DNA of 17,636 bases from Parcubacteria group bacterium CG_4_9_14_0_2_um_filter_35_11 (GCA_002788555.1 PFRL01000044.1:1-17636); one strand, 5' to 3'. Positions 6,304 to 13,939 are shown, numbered from the stretch's first letter. Notes: a model not told the origin generated them from the letters alone. A program made the numbers and translations.

Positions 6304-8271
6304 TTATTTCAATAAAAGCGGAACTATGACAAGCGTCGCCATTCCCAAAAGTTTCATAAAAATTAATAATGATGGTCCGGCAACATCCTTGAAAGGGTCC
6401 CCTACTGTATCACCAACGACCGCGGCTTTGTGCTGAGGAGTGCCTTTAAGTTGACTTTCTTCTTCAATCAGTTTTTTAGCATTGTCAAAAGCGGTTCCAC
6501 TATCGTTGAAAAACGGTCCAAGCAAGGCGGACATTAAAACTGCTCCAATTAAAAGAGGACCTAGCGCTTTTAGACCAAAAATTACTCCTAAGATGAACGG
6601 CGGCAAAATACTAATTAAGCCAGGAATAACCATTTCTCTTAAGGCATTTTTAGTAGCTATATCAACGCACCTTTTATAATCTGGTTTAGCTCTGCCCTCG
6701 ATTAAGCCTTTAATTTCCCTAAATTGTCGGCGAACTTCATCCACCACTGAAAGTGCTGAATTAGAAGTTGACTGAATAACTAACGAGGATATAAGAAGAG
6801 GAAGAGCGGCACCGATAAAAAGGAAAACTAATTCAAATGGGGTAGAAACATCAAGAGAATTTATCTTGACCATATTAAAAAAAGTAGCGAAGATGACAAA
6901 TGCGCTCACTGTTCCAGAAGCCATAGCATAAGCTTTAGTAATTGCTTTCATTGTATTACCAACAGAATCAAGCGAAGAAAGAGATTCAACAATTTCTTTT
7001 GGTGATGAAGTCATTTCTGCAATTCCGGCGGCATTATCTGTTATTGGTCCAAATGTATCAGCCGTCATTATATAAGCAATTAAAAGATCTGTACCAATAT
7101 TAAGAGAAATTATAGATAAAGATGAATTGCCAGATATTATATATGATACCCAGAGCGCAATCATAATCATCAAAATTGAAACGACAGGACTTTTTAAACC
7201 ATAAGCAATACCTGTGAGAATATTAAGAGCCGGCCCTCTTTTAGAAGAGTCTGCTATTTTTGCAACAGGTTTTCCGCCTTTGCCGGCATAGTATTTTGTT
7301 ATAAAAGAAGCACCAATGACAATCAAAACTCCTATAATTATCGCTAACCAAATAGAAATATCGTCAATGAAGACTTTAACTAAACCATAAGTGGCAGCAA
7401 AATTGATTAAGGTAGTAACTAAAAGTCCAATATTGAAAAGTTTTTCAGGAGGATATTTTTTTCGCAATAATTTAAGTAGAAAAATACCAAAAATCGAGGC
7501 GATAATACCTATCGATTGTAAAATTAAAGGGAAAAATAATATTTTTATGCCATATTTGTCAATATATAAAGAGGCAATAATCATCCCTGTCACAATATCA
7601 CTACTAAAAGTCTGAAATAATTCAGAACCTCGTCCAGCACAATCGCCAACATTATCACCAACAAGATCGGCAATAACTGCGGCATTTCTGGGGTCATCTT
7701 CGGGAATATCTTTTTCTATTTTACCTACAAGGTCTGCTCCAATATCAGCGGACTTGGTAAAAATCCCCCCGCCAACCTGACCAAAAAGAGCTGCCAAAGA
7801 AGCTCCGAAACCAAAACCAATTAATGGTTCAACTGATTTAAAAATTAAATACAAAATAATAATAGCTAGTAAGCTAAAACTTGTAATTAAAAGACCAACA
7901 ACTGCTCCTCCCGAAACCGCACTCCAAAAAGCCTCACCGATTCCTTTTTTTGCTAGGTCAGCTGTTCTGCTATTGGCTTTTGTAGCTACTTTCATTCCTA
8001 TAAAACCGGAAAGAAGCGAGGTTAAAACACCAATTACAGAAGTAATGGCGACTTTCCAATTAAAAAGTAATACCAATATTCCAAAGAGGAAAGGAAGAGT
8101 AATGGCAATAGTTTTAAATTGACGGTAAAGATATGCATCAGCTCCCTCTTCTATCGTCTTGCCCACTTCAGAAATCTTGGGAGAAGAAGCTTTAAATGCG
8201 TAAATTTTCCTAATGAACATTAATGCGACAAAAATGCTGACAATAGCAGTGACTGACGGAATAATTAACAT
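6304..8271 (-). CDS. hppA: Membrane proton-translocating pyrophosphatase, K+-independent type
   Basis: Couples hydrolysis of pyrophosphate to ion pumping across the cytoplasmic membrane. 655 residues, hydrophobic almost throughout, consistent with the family's roughly 16 membrane helices. Substrate and metal motifs are visible: SADIGADLVGKIE (174-186), DDPRNAAVIADLVGDNVGD (192-210), GPITDNAAGIAEM (408-420) and VGDTVGDPFKDVAGPS (619-634). The subclass motif reads GNTMKAITKAYA, with K442 and T445 where K+-dependent enzymes have Ala and Gly. This indicates a K+-independent enzyme, and hence H+ rather than Na+ transport. Deviations from the usual consensus are IADLVGD for IADNVGD, CAGRGSELF for CAGMAADLF, and SGTAFDNAKK (591-600) for the usual GGAWDNAKK. 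A -35/-10 pair directly upstream leaves a leader of about 9 nt without a Shine-Dalgarno. Confidence 0.95.
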   Translation of the reverse strand: MLIIPSVTAIVSIFVALMFIRKIYAFKASSPKISEVGKTIEEGADAYLYRQFKTIAITLPFLFGILVLLFNWKVAITSVIGVLTSLLSGFIGMKVATKANSRTADLAKKGIGEAFWSAVSGGAVVGLLITSFSLLAIIILYLIFKSVEPLIGFGFGASLAALFGQVGGGIFTKSADIGADLVGKIEKDIPEDDPRNAAVIADLVGDNVGDCAGRGSELFQTFSSDIVTGMIIASLYIDKYGIKILFFPLILQSIGIIASIFGIFLLKLLRKKYPPEKLFNIGLLVTTLINFAATYGLVKVFIDDISIWLAIIIGVLIVIGASFITKYYAGKGGKPVAKIADSSKRGPALNILTGIAYGLKSPVVSILMIMIALWVSYIISGNSSLSIISLNIGTDLLIAYIMTADTFGPITDNAAGIAEMTSSPKEIVESLSSLDSVGNTMKAITKAYAMASGTVSAFVIFATFFNMVKINSLDVSTPFELVFLFIGAALPLLISSLVIQSTSNSALSVVDEVRRQFREIKGLIEGRAKPDYKRCVDIATKNALREMVIPGLISILPPFILGVIFGLKALGPLLIGAVLMSALLGPFFNDSGTAFDNAKKLIEEESQLKGTPQHKAAVVGDTVGDPFKDVAGPSLLIFMKLLGMATLVIVPLLLK

Positions 8272-8286
8272 ACAAAAATTAAACTA

Positions 8287-8315
8287 ATATTAAAAAAATA
8301 AATTGAACCTCTCAA
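8287..8315 (-). promoter_or_regulatory. Promoter of hppA
   Basis: On minus, TTGAGA (8315-8310), a 17-bp spacer and TAATAT (8292-8287) form a good sigma-70-type promoter. Transcription should start near 8280, giving a leader of about 9 nt before the ATG at 8271 and no room for a Shine-Dalgarno. A second TATAAT-like box upstream, near 8330-8335, lacks a matching -35. Confidence 0.65.
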
Positions 8316-8370
8316 GTTTGGATTTCAAAATTATATCTTAGATTTTTAAATAAGTGCCGCTTTAAATACG

Positions 8371-8455
8371 TGCCGCTGGTCGGAGTCGAACCGACATGAG
8401 CTTTAGGCTCACAGCATTTTGAGTGCTGCGTGTCTGCCAATTCCACCACAGCGGC
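8371..8455 (-). tRNA. tRNA-Leu, anticodon CAA (reads UUG)
   Basis: An 85-nt class II tRNA on minus. Acceptor GCCGCTG (8455-8449) pairs with CAGCGGC (8378-8372), and the discriminator is A at 8371. The anticodon stem CAGCA/TGCTG surrounds the loop CTCAAAA, giving anticodon CAA. The long variable arm TGAGC-CTAAA-GCTCA is diagnostic of Leu. The T arm is GTCGG-TTCGACT-CCGAC. CCA is not encoded. The 8-bp word GTGCCGCT spanning the 3' end (8370-8377) recurs at 8354-8361, a tiny duplication of the tRNA end. It lies between the divergent hppA and parA units, co-directional with hppA. Confidence 0.96.
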
Positions 8456-8473
8456 TAATATTGATTCAATTTA

Positions 8474-8570
8474 CCAAAAATATCTAAAAATTCAACCCTA
8501 AAGAGAAATTTTTAATGACTTTTTCTTCAAAAAATCATTTAGCCAAAAATATCTAAAACTCTTTTTAGGG
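8474..8570. repeat. Direct and inverted repeats upstream of parA
   Basis: The 16-bp word CCAAAAATATCTAAAA occurs exactly twice, at 8474-8489 and 8543-8558. Between and beside the copies, CCCTAAAGAG (8496-8505) and CTCTTTTTAGGG (8559-8570) are near reverse complements. The set lies between tRNA-Leu and the parA -35 box. It could be an operator for ParA/ParB autoregulation or a centromere-like site. No canonical parS (TGTTTCACGTGAAACA) is seen. Apart from these repeats, the parA promoter, tRNA-Leu and the hppA promoter, I see nothing in 8272-8617. Confidence 0.55.
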
Positions 8571-8575
8571 TCAAC

Positions 8576-8604
8576 TTGAAAAATCTCCTGCCATTTATTA
8601 TACT
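8576..8604 (+). promoter_or_regulatory. Promoter of parA
   Basis: TTGAAA (8576-8581), a 17-bp spacer and TATACT (8599-8604) form a near-consensus sigma-70-type promoter. Transcription would start near 8611, leaving about 7 nt before the ATG at 8618. The upstream TTG at 8576 that could extend the reading frame is this -35 box, which argues against using it as the start codon. Confidence 0.75.
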
Positions 8605-8617
8605 AAATAAATATAAT

Positions 8618-9382
8618 ATGACTCGAGTTATCTCTATTGTTAATGAAAAAGGGGGATCGGGTAAAACGACAACGGCAGTCTCCGTTGGAGCTTTTTTAAC
8701 AAAATTTGGCAAGAAAGTTTTGCTTGTTGACCTTGACCCTCAAGCCAATGCTACAATTTCCTTGGGTTTTTCCCCTAAAAAAATTCCTATAAACATCTAT
8801 CATAGTCTTGCAGAAGAAGTACCATTTCGAGAAATAATTAAAAATACTCCCCTCTTTAACCTGGACATCGCTCCAGCAAATTCAGACCTGGCTGGTAGCA
8901 ATGTTGAGCTTTTAGAGAAAGTAGGTAGAGAGCAGATTTTAAATAAAGTTCTCGAAGCGATTATAAATGAATACGATTATGTTCTCCTTGATTCTCCTCC
9001 TTCCCTTGGAATTTTAACTCTAAATACTCTTGTTGCGGCAAAAGAAATCATTATCCCGATTCAGTGTGAATTTTTTGCTTTAAAAAGTCTCGAGCAACTC
9101 TTTGAGGTTTTTGACCTTCTTGAGAAGAACTTGAACAAAACTTTCAGACAAATTTTTGGAGTTTTGACAATGTATGACAAAAGGAATACTTTATCTCGGG
9201 AAATCGTCAAAGAGGTTAAAGAAAAGTTCCCAGGAAAAGTGTTTGAAACGATTATTCCGAGAAATATAAAATTAGCCGAAGCGCCCAAATATGGTAAGAC
9301 AATATTCCAATACGCTCCGGAGTCGAAAGGAGCTAAGGCCTACGAAAGATTAACCGAAGAAATAATTAGTTTAAAAACTTAG
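8618..9382 (+). CDS. parA: Chromosome-partitioning ATPase ParA (Soj family)
   Basis: Deviant-Walker ATPase that binds DNA nonspecifically and moves ParB-bound chromosome regions. Counted from the ATG at 8618 it has 254 residues, the usual size of chromosomal ParA without an N-terminal HTH. It has deviant Walker A KGGSGKTT (11-18), switch I VDLDPQAN (37-44) with D40, and Walker B YVLLDSPPS (121-129). The C-terminal segment RNIKLAEAPKYGKTIF is typical of Soj proteins. A longer frame starts at TTG 8576, but that codon is the -35 box of the promoter. The leader is about 7 nt and lacks a Shine-Dalgarno. parB follows after 57 nt. Confidence 0.95.
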   Translation: MTRVISIVNEKGGSGKTTTAVSVGAFLTKFGKKVLLVDLDPQANATISLGFSPKKIPINIYHSLAEEVPFREIIKNTPLFNLDIAPANSDLAGSNVELLEKVGREQILNKVLEAIINEYDYVLLDSPPSLGILTLNTLVAAKEIIIPIQCEFFALKSLEQLFEVFDLLEKNLNKTFRQIFGVLTMYDKRNTLSREIVKEVKEKFPGKVFETIIPRNIKLAEAPKYGKTIFQYAPESKGAKAYERLTEEIISLKT

Positions 9383-9405
9383 AAAATTAAAAAATAAAAA
9401 ACTGT

Positions 9406-9434
9406 TTTTAAATTTTTAGCATTTTAAATTTTTA
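9406..9434 (+). repeat. 13-bp direct repeat in the parA-parB gap
   Basis: TTTTAAATTTTTA occurs at 9406-9418 and again at 9422-9434, just before the parB ATG. The spacer is almost pure A/T, so a chance origin by slippage is plausible. It has no visible Shine-Dalgarno and might instead hold parB promoter elements. Confidence 0.4.
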
Positions 9435-9439
9435 AGATT

Positions 9440-10282
9440 ATGCCACGAGGCCTAGAAGCATTAATTCCCAAAAGAAGAAAAAAAGGTGTTACTTTCAAAA
9501 AAGAAAGTATTTTTTGGATTGAGGTAGATAAAATTAAGCCCAATCCATTTCAACCAAGAAAAGAATTTAACAAAGAAGAACTAAAAGAATTAGCAACTTC
9601 TATTGAAAAATATGGAATATTGCAGCCTCTCTTGGTAAAGAAAATTGAAAAAGATGTACCGCGAGGCGCTAAAGTAGAATATCAACTAATTACAGGTGAA
9701 CGAAGGTTAAAAGCCGCAGAAATGATAGGAATGAAAGAAGTTCCTGTGATTATAGAGGACGTTAAAAAAGAAGATGAGCTTCCAATCTCTCTGGTGGAAA
9801 ATATTCAAAGAGAAGATTTAAATCCGATTGAAAGGGCAGGGGCTTTTAAAAAATTAATTGAAGAATTCGATTTTACTCACAAAGAAATAGGAAAAATAGT
9901 GGGTAAAAGTAGAGAGAGTATTTCTAATGCCTTAAGGATTTTAGAGCTACCTGAGGAAATTAAAGAAAGTATCAAGAAAAATAAACTCTCAGAAGGGCAT
10001 GCCAAGGTGCTTTTGGGAATAAAAAAAGATAGACAGATAAAAATCTTTAAAGAAATATTGGAGAAAAATTTGTCAGTTAGGGACCTTGAGAAGAGAATAA
10101 AAACAAAAGTGGTAAGAAAAATGGTAAAAGAAATGTTTCCTCAGGTTGGAAAAAAATTTGCCAGAATCTCAGAGGTAAAAAATGTAAAAATCAGAAAAAC
10201 TAAAGACGAAATTGGATTAACCTTAATCTTTCAAGATAAAAAAGGGTTAGAAAGTTTTTTAAGAAGAATTAAATTTTCTTAA
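9440..10282 (+). CDS. parB: Chromosome-partitioning protein ParB (Spo0J family)
   Basis: CTP-dependent DNA clamp that loads at parS and stimulates ParA. 280 residues. The N-terminal MPRGLEALIP matches the short RGLxALI segment with which ParB contacts ParA. The ParB/Srx domain has PNPFQPR (34-40), GERRLKAA (86-93, CTP-binding) and ENIQREDLNPIE (120-131). A helix-turn-helix follows at about 145-170 (EIGKIVGKSRESISNALRIL). The rest is a lysine-rich C-terminal dimerisation region. It lies 57 nt after parA with no Shine-Dalgarno. Its 3' end overlaps the convergent ileS 3' end by 14 bp. No consensus parS is visible in the window. Confidence 0.95.
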   Translation: MPRGLEALIPKRRKKGVTFKKESIFWIEVDKIKPNPFQPRKEFNKEELKELATSIEKYGILQPLLVKKIEKDVPRGAKVEYQLITGERRLKAAEMIGMKEVPVIIEDVKKEDELPISLVENIQREDLNPIERAGAFKKLIEEFDFTHKEIGKIVGKSRESISNALRILELPEEIKESIKKNKLSEGHAKVLLGIKKDRQIKIFKEILEKNLSVRDLEKRIKTKVVRKMVKEMFPQVGKKFARISEVKNVKIRKTKDEIGLTLIFQDKKGLESFLRRIKFS

Positions 10283-13200
10283 TTGCCAGCCAAGATTTTC
10301 CTCCTTCTAAAATTATCTTTTTCTCCACTAAATAAGGAGGTTTTTTAATTTCTTTAATTTCCTTAGCAATTGTTATTTTTTTGATAAGGTCTTTATTTTT
10401 CTCAATAATTTTTCCTAAGTTTCCTTCGTCTTTGTAGAAAATCTCGATTTTATCTTCTTTTTTCAATCTCCCCTCTTTTCGCATATCTTGCAAAATTCTT
10501 ATAATTTCTCGTAAGATTCCTTCATCTTTTAACGCGGGAGTAATTTTAAAATCAAAAGAAACATTAATTTCTCCTTTCCCCTTTTTAATCTTTATTTCCT
10601 TTACATTCAATTCTTCTTTTAACAATTCTAAAATCTCTTCCTCTGGTGTAAAATCTAAATTCTCGATTTTAAACTCTCGGAGAGGTTGCCTTACTTTTAT
10701 TTTTGCTTCTTTTCTTTTCTGAAGACCGAGAGAAATAATTTTTCTAACACTTATCATTTTCTCTTCTAATTCTTTATTAATTAATTTTTCTTTTGGTTCT
10801 GGGAAATTTTCAAGATGAACAGAATTTTTCTTCCCTATCTCCTGGTAAATTATCTCAGAAATAAAAGGTAAAAAAGGCGCACAAAGTTTTGATAATTCTA
10901 AAATCAGAAAACCCAAAATCTCTGAAGCTTTTTTTAATTCTCGCGAATTTTTAGGCCTTTGAAAACGAGAACGAGAACGGCGAATATACCATCGAGAAAA
11001 ATCTTCTATAACAAAATTCTCTATTTCTCTTGCTGCCGATACAATATCATATTTATCTAAAAGAGTGATTATATTTTTAGTTAAACTATAAAATTTAGAA
11101 ACAATCCACTTATCTAAAACATTCTCAAGTTTTAAGTTGTGAGTTGTAAGTTGTAAGTCAGGGCTATATTCTTTCCAGAACAAAAAAATATTCCAAAAAG
11201 TTAAAATAAATTTATTGAAGCATTTTCTTACATCTCTTTCATCAAATCTCTTTGACTCGCCTGGCTGATTTATTGTAAAGAAATACCAACGGAGAGCGTC
11301 AGCTCCGTAATTTTCAATCATTTTCCAAGGATCTATAATATTTCCTTTAGATTTGGACATCTTCTCTCCTTTTTGGTCGAGAACATGACCCAAGCAAATA
11401 ACATTTTTATAAGACGTCCCTTCTCCGAGTAAAGTAGAAACAGCTAGCAAGGTGTAAAACCAGCCCCGTGTTTGGTCAATAGCTTCGGCGATATAATCAG
11501 CAGGAAATCGCAGTCCGTTATCTATTAAGTCTTTATTCTCAAAAGGATAGTGATATTGAGCAAAGGGCATCGCCCCAGAATCAAACCAAACATCACACAC
11601 TTCTTTTACTCTTAACATCCTTCTTCCGCATTTTGGACAAAGGAATTTAACTTTATCAATATAAGGGCGGTGCAAATCAAGTTCCTCTTTCTCGTTATAA
11701 GGAAATTTTCTAAATTTAATTTCTTGCAGTTCTCCTTTTTTAATGTATCCTCTTTTTACTCTTATTCTGTTTAAAAAATCATTGTTTTCGAATCCTTCCA
11801 TTGCTCCCTGTAAAAGCCATAAAGGATCACCGTGGCTAACGATTAAAATATTCTTATTGTGATATTTTTGGTCAATATCTTCAATAAAATTAATCATTCT
11901 CTTTTTGCAATCATTCCAATTTTCTCCGCCTAGCGGTCCTTCCTTAAAGAATTTCTCAGGAGGAATTTGAAATTTAGCTCTAAATTTTAGAAGCGATTTT
12001 CCTTCCCACTCGCCATGATTAATTTCTCGAATTCGGCTATCGTATTTCACTTTAAGGCCAAGCTCTTTAGCAAAAATCTCCGAAGTCTGGACGCATCTTC
12101 TAAGGTCCGAGGAAATAATTACATCTAATTTTTGGGTGCCAATGATTTTTTTGAGTTTCTTTACTGCTTTTTTGGTTTGGAATTTGCCAAATTTAGTTAG
12201 GGAATAATTTTTATCCGGAGAACTACTTACTATACCTTTTAAATTAGTCTCAGCGAATCCATGTCGCATTATAAAATAGCGATTGGTGGTAAATTTTTGA
12301 GCTCGTAAGTCATCTTTCGAACCTATAACTTCAAGATAATCGCATTGTGAGCATTTCCAGATAGGCAGTGGTGTCCCCCAGTATCTCTCACGAGAAAAAG
12401 CCCAATCTTTTACTTCTTTTAACCATTCACCGAATCTCCCTTCTTTTAGATGGCTGGGGAACCAATTTATAACTCTACTGTTTTCAATGAGTTTATCTTT
12501 TATTGCAGTTACCTTAATGAACCAACTTTTTCTTGGATTTGCATAGTACAAAAGAGGAGAATGACATCGCCAACAAAAAGGATAATCATGGGTATACATT
12601 TCCTCTTTAAAGATTAAATTTCTCTTTCTCAAGTCTTCTATAATTAAGGGGTCCGCATCTTTCACAAATTTTCCTTCGCCGATAACGCCTGGTCCCATCT
12701 TTCCGTCCTCACCAACAGTTATTAAGGGAGGTAAATTATTTTCCTTACCGACTTTCAAATCATCTTCTCCAAAAGCCGGAGCAATGTGGACTATACCGGT
12801 TCCTTCCGCAGTCGAGACGAAATCACCGTGAATAACTTTATAAATAGAACCTTTGTGCATCCACAACTCAATATATCCTGTCTTGGGTTTGGGTTCATAC
12901 TGCAAAGAAAAAAGTGGTTCATATCTTAAATTTAATAAAGAACTTCCCTTTAATGGGAATCCTTTGCTATAGCTCCTTTTTTCGTCCTCGGGATAATATG
13001 CTAGCGTATGACTAAGATTTTTTTCTGAAAGTATATATTTTTCTTTGCTTTCTTTGTCTTCTGTTAAAATATAATCCATGTCTTTACCAACTGCCAAGGC
13101 AACATTACCGGGAAGCGTCCAGGGTGTTGTAGTCCAGGCCAAAAAGTAGGTATTTTCACCAACTTCTTTTCCATTAATTTTCTGACCAGCTTTTATTTTA

Positions 13201-13841
13201 AATTTTACATAAATCGAGTTTTCTTCAATGTTTTTATATCCCAAGGCTACTTCATGGCTGGATAAAGCGGTGCCACAACGCGGACACCATGGTACGACTT
13301 TAAAGTCTTCATATAATAATCGCTTCTCCCAAATTTGCTTTATAATCCACCAAAGACTCTCGATATATCTATTATCATAAGTAATATAGGGATTATCCAT
13401 ATCTACCCAGTAACCTATCTTCTCAGTCAAGTCTTTAAACATTGGTAGGTACCTCTGAACATTCTTTTTGCACTCTCGATTAAATTTAGCAATCCCATAT
13501 TTTTCTATATCTTTTTTAGAATTAAATCCTAATATTTTTTCCACTTCCAGCTCCACCGGCAAACCATGAGTATCCCAACCATTTTTTCTTTCAACATAAT
13601 AACCTTGCATCGTCTTATAACGCGGAATTAAATCTTTAAAAATTCGAGATAAAACATGATGAATTCCAGGCTTAGCATTTACTGTAATTGGGCCATCGTA
13701 AAAAACAAAAACAGGCCTCTTCTTGCCCGCCATAACCTTGGTGAAGGCGAGTTCTCTTTTTTTAAGGCTTCTTTGAAAAATTTGAGAATTCTTCCAAAGT
13801 TTTAAAATTTTCCTTTCTTCCTTTGGTAAATTAAATTCCAT
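10269..13841 (-). CDS. ileS: Isoleucyl-tRNA synthetase, type 2, with embedded histidine-phosphatase domain
   Basis: Charges tRNA-Ile with isoleucine. 1190 residues; removing an insertion of about 195 leaves about 995, normal for the eukaryote-like type 2 enzymes. The class I HIGH motif appears as GIHH (59-62), the swapped GxHH form. WDTHGLPVE follows at 89-97. The CP1 editing domain is present, with TTTPWTLP (237-244) and GTGIVHIAPAFGEDD (347-361). Zinc-ligand pairs are C186/C189 with C423/C426, and C497/C500 with C735/C738. The active site ends at KMSKS (827-831). The C-terminal region is an anticodon-binding domain (VRQPLREF, 1050-1057). Between the second zinc pairs lies a complete phosphatase domain at about 518-710, described separately. 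The ATG is only 13 nt from the tRNA-Leu(UAA) 3' end, and the promoter appears to lie before tRNA-Cys. The 3' end overlaps parB. Confidence 0.97.
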   Translation of the reverse strand: MEFNLPKEERKILKLWKNSQIFQRSLKKRELAFTKVMAGKKRPVFVFYDGPITVNAKPGIHHVLSRIFKDLIPRYKTMQGYYVERKNGWDTHGLPVELEVEKILGFNSKKDIEKYGIAKFNRECKKNVQRYLPMFKDLTEKIGYWVDMDNPYITYDNRYIESLWWIIKQIWEKRLLYEDFKVVPWCPRCGTALSSHEVALGYKNIEENSIYVKFKIKAGQKINGKEVGENTYFLAWTTTPWTLPGNVALAVGKDMDYILTEDKESKEKYILSEKNLSHTLAYYPEDEKRSYSKGFPLKGSSLLNLRYEPLFSLQYEPKPKTGYIELWMHKGSIYKVIHGDFVSTAEGTGIVHIAPAFGEDDLKVGKENNLPPLITVGEDGKMGPGVIGEGKFVKDADPLIIEDLRKRNLIFKEEMYTHDYPFCWRCHSPLLYYANPRKSWFIKVTAIKDKLIENSRVINWFPSHLKEGRFGEWLKEVKDWAFSRERYWGTPLPIWKCSQCDYLEVIGSKDDLRAQKFTTNRYFIMRHGFAETNLKGIVSSSPDKNYSLTKFGKFQTKKAVKKLKKIIGTQKLDVIISSDLRRCVQTSEIFAKELGLKVKYDSRIREINHGEWEGKSLLKFRAKFQIPPEKFFKEGPLGGENWNDCKKRMINFIEDIDQKYHNKNILIVSHGDPLWLLQGAMEGFENNDFLNRIRVKRGYIKKGELQEIKFRKFPYNEKEELDLHRPYIDKVKFLCPKCGRRMLRVKEVCDVWFDSGAMPFAQYHYPFENKDLIDNGLRFPADYIAEAIDQTRGWFYTLLAVSTLLGEGTSYKNVICLGHVLDQKGEKMSKSKGNIIDPWKMIENYGADALRWYFFTINQPGESKRFDERDVRKCFNKFILTFWNIFLFWKEYSPDLQLTTHNLKLENVLDKWIVSKFYSLTKNIITLLDKYDIVSAAREIENFVIEDFSRWYIRRSRSRFQRPKNSRELKKASEILGFLILELSKLCAPFLPFISEIIYQEIGKKNSVHLENFPEPKEKLINKELEEKMISVRKIISLGLQKRKEAKIKVRQPLREFKIENLDFTPEEEILELLKEELNVKEIKIKKGKGEINVSFDFKITPALKDEGILREIIRILQDMRKEGRLKKEDKIEIFYKDEGNLGKIIEKNKDLIKKITIAKEIKEIKKPPYLVEKKIILEGGKSWLAIKKI
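11134..11154 (-). repeat. Heptamer tandem repeat within ileS
   Basis: On the plus strand the 7-bp unit RAGTTGT occurs three times in tandem (AAGTTGT, GAGTTGT, AAGTTGT), followed by a partial copy. It encodes the stretch DLQLTTHNLKL (895-905) just after the catalytic core. The unit is not a multiple of three, so a change in copy number would break the reading frame. Confidence 0.7.
11712..12290 (-). other. Histidine-phosphatase (PGM-like) domain inserted in IleRS
   Basis: In-frame domain, residues about 518-710 of IleRS. It has the full catalytic set of the histidine phosphatase superfamily: FIMRHGFAETN with R526 and phospho-acceptor H527, SSDLRRCVQTSEIF (577-590) with R582, REINHGEWEG (605-614) with E606, and IVSHGDPLW (667-675) with the second histidine H670. 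It starts after VIGSKDDLRAQ and ends before DLHRPYID, segments that are adjacent in ordinary type 2 IleRS, and it lies inside a zinc-ribbon loop (C497/C500 and C735/C738). The substrate is unknown. The domain is contiguous with no frameshift or stop, so it must be translated with IleRS. Confidence 0.93.
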
Positions 13842-13854
13842 TTTTGATAAAAAA

Positions 13855-13939
13855 TGCCCGGAGGGAGAGTCGAACTCCCAAGTCCGAAAAGGACATTGGA
13901 TTTTAAGTCCAACGCGTATACCAATTCCGCCATCCGGGC
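13855..13939 (-). tRNA. tRNA-Leu, anticodon UAA (reads UUA)
   Basis: 85-nt class II tRNA. Acceptor GCCCGGA (13939-13933) pairs with TCCGGGC (13862-13856), and the discriminator is A at 13855. The anticodon stem TTGGA/TCCAA surrounds CTTAAAA, giving anticodon TAA. The variable arm is long (TGTCC...GGACT), and the T arm is GGGAG-TTCGACT-CTCCC. CCA is not encoded; TTTT follows. It sits 52 nt after tRNA-Cys and only 13 nt before the ileS start codon, so tRNA 3' processing would define the 5' end of the ileS mRNA if they share a transcript. Confidence 0.96.

Noticed and set aside
8576..8617. N-terminal extension of ParA from a TTG codon
   Set aside because: The TTG is part of the -35 box TTGAAA, which pairs with TATACT after 17 bp. 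The encoded extra residues do not resemble ParA, and the Walker motif begins right after the ATG at 8618.
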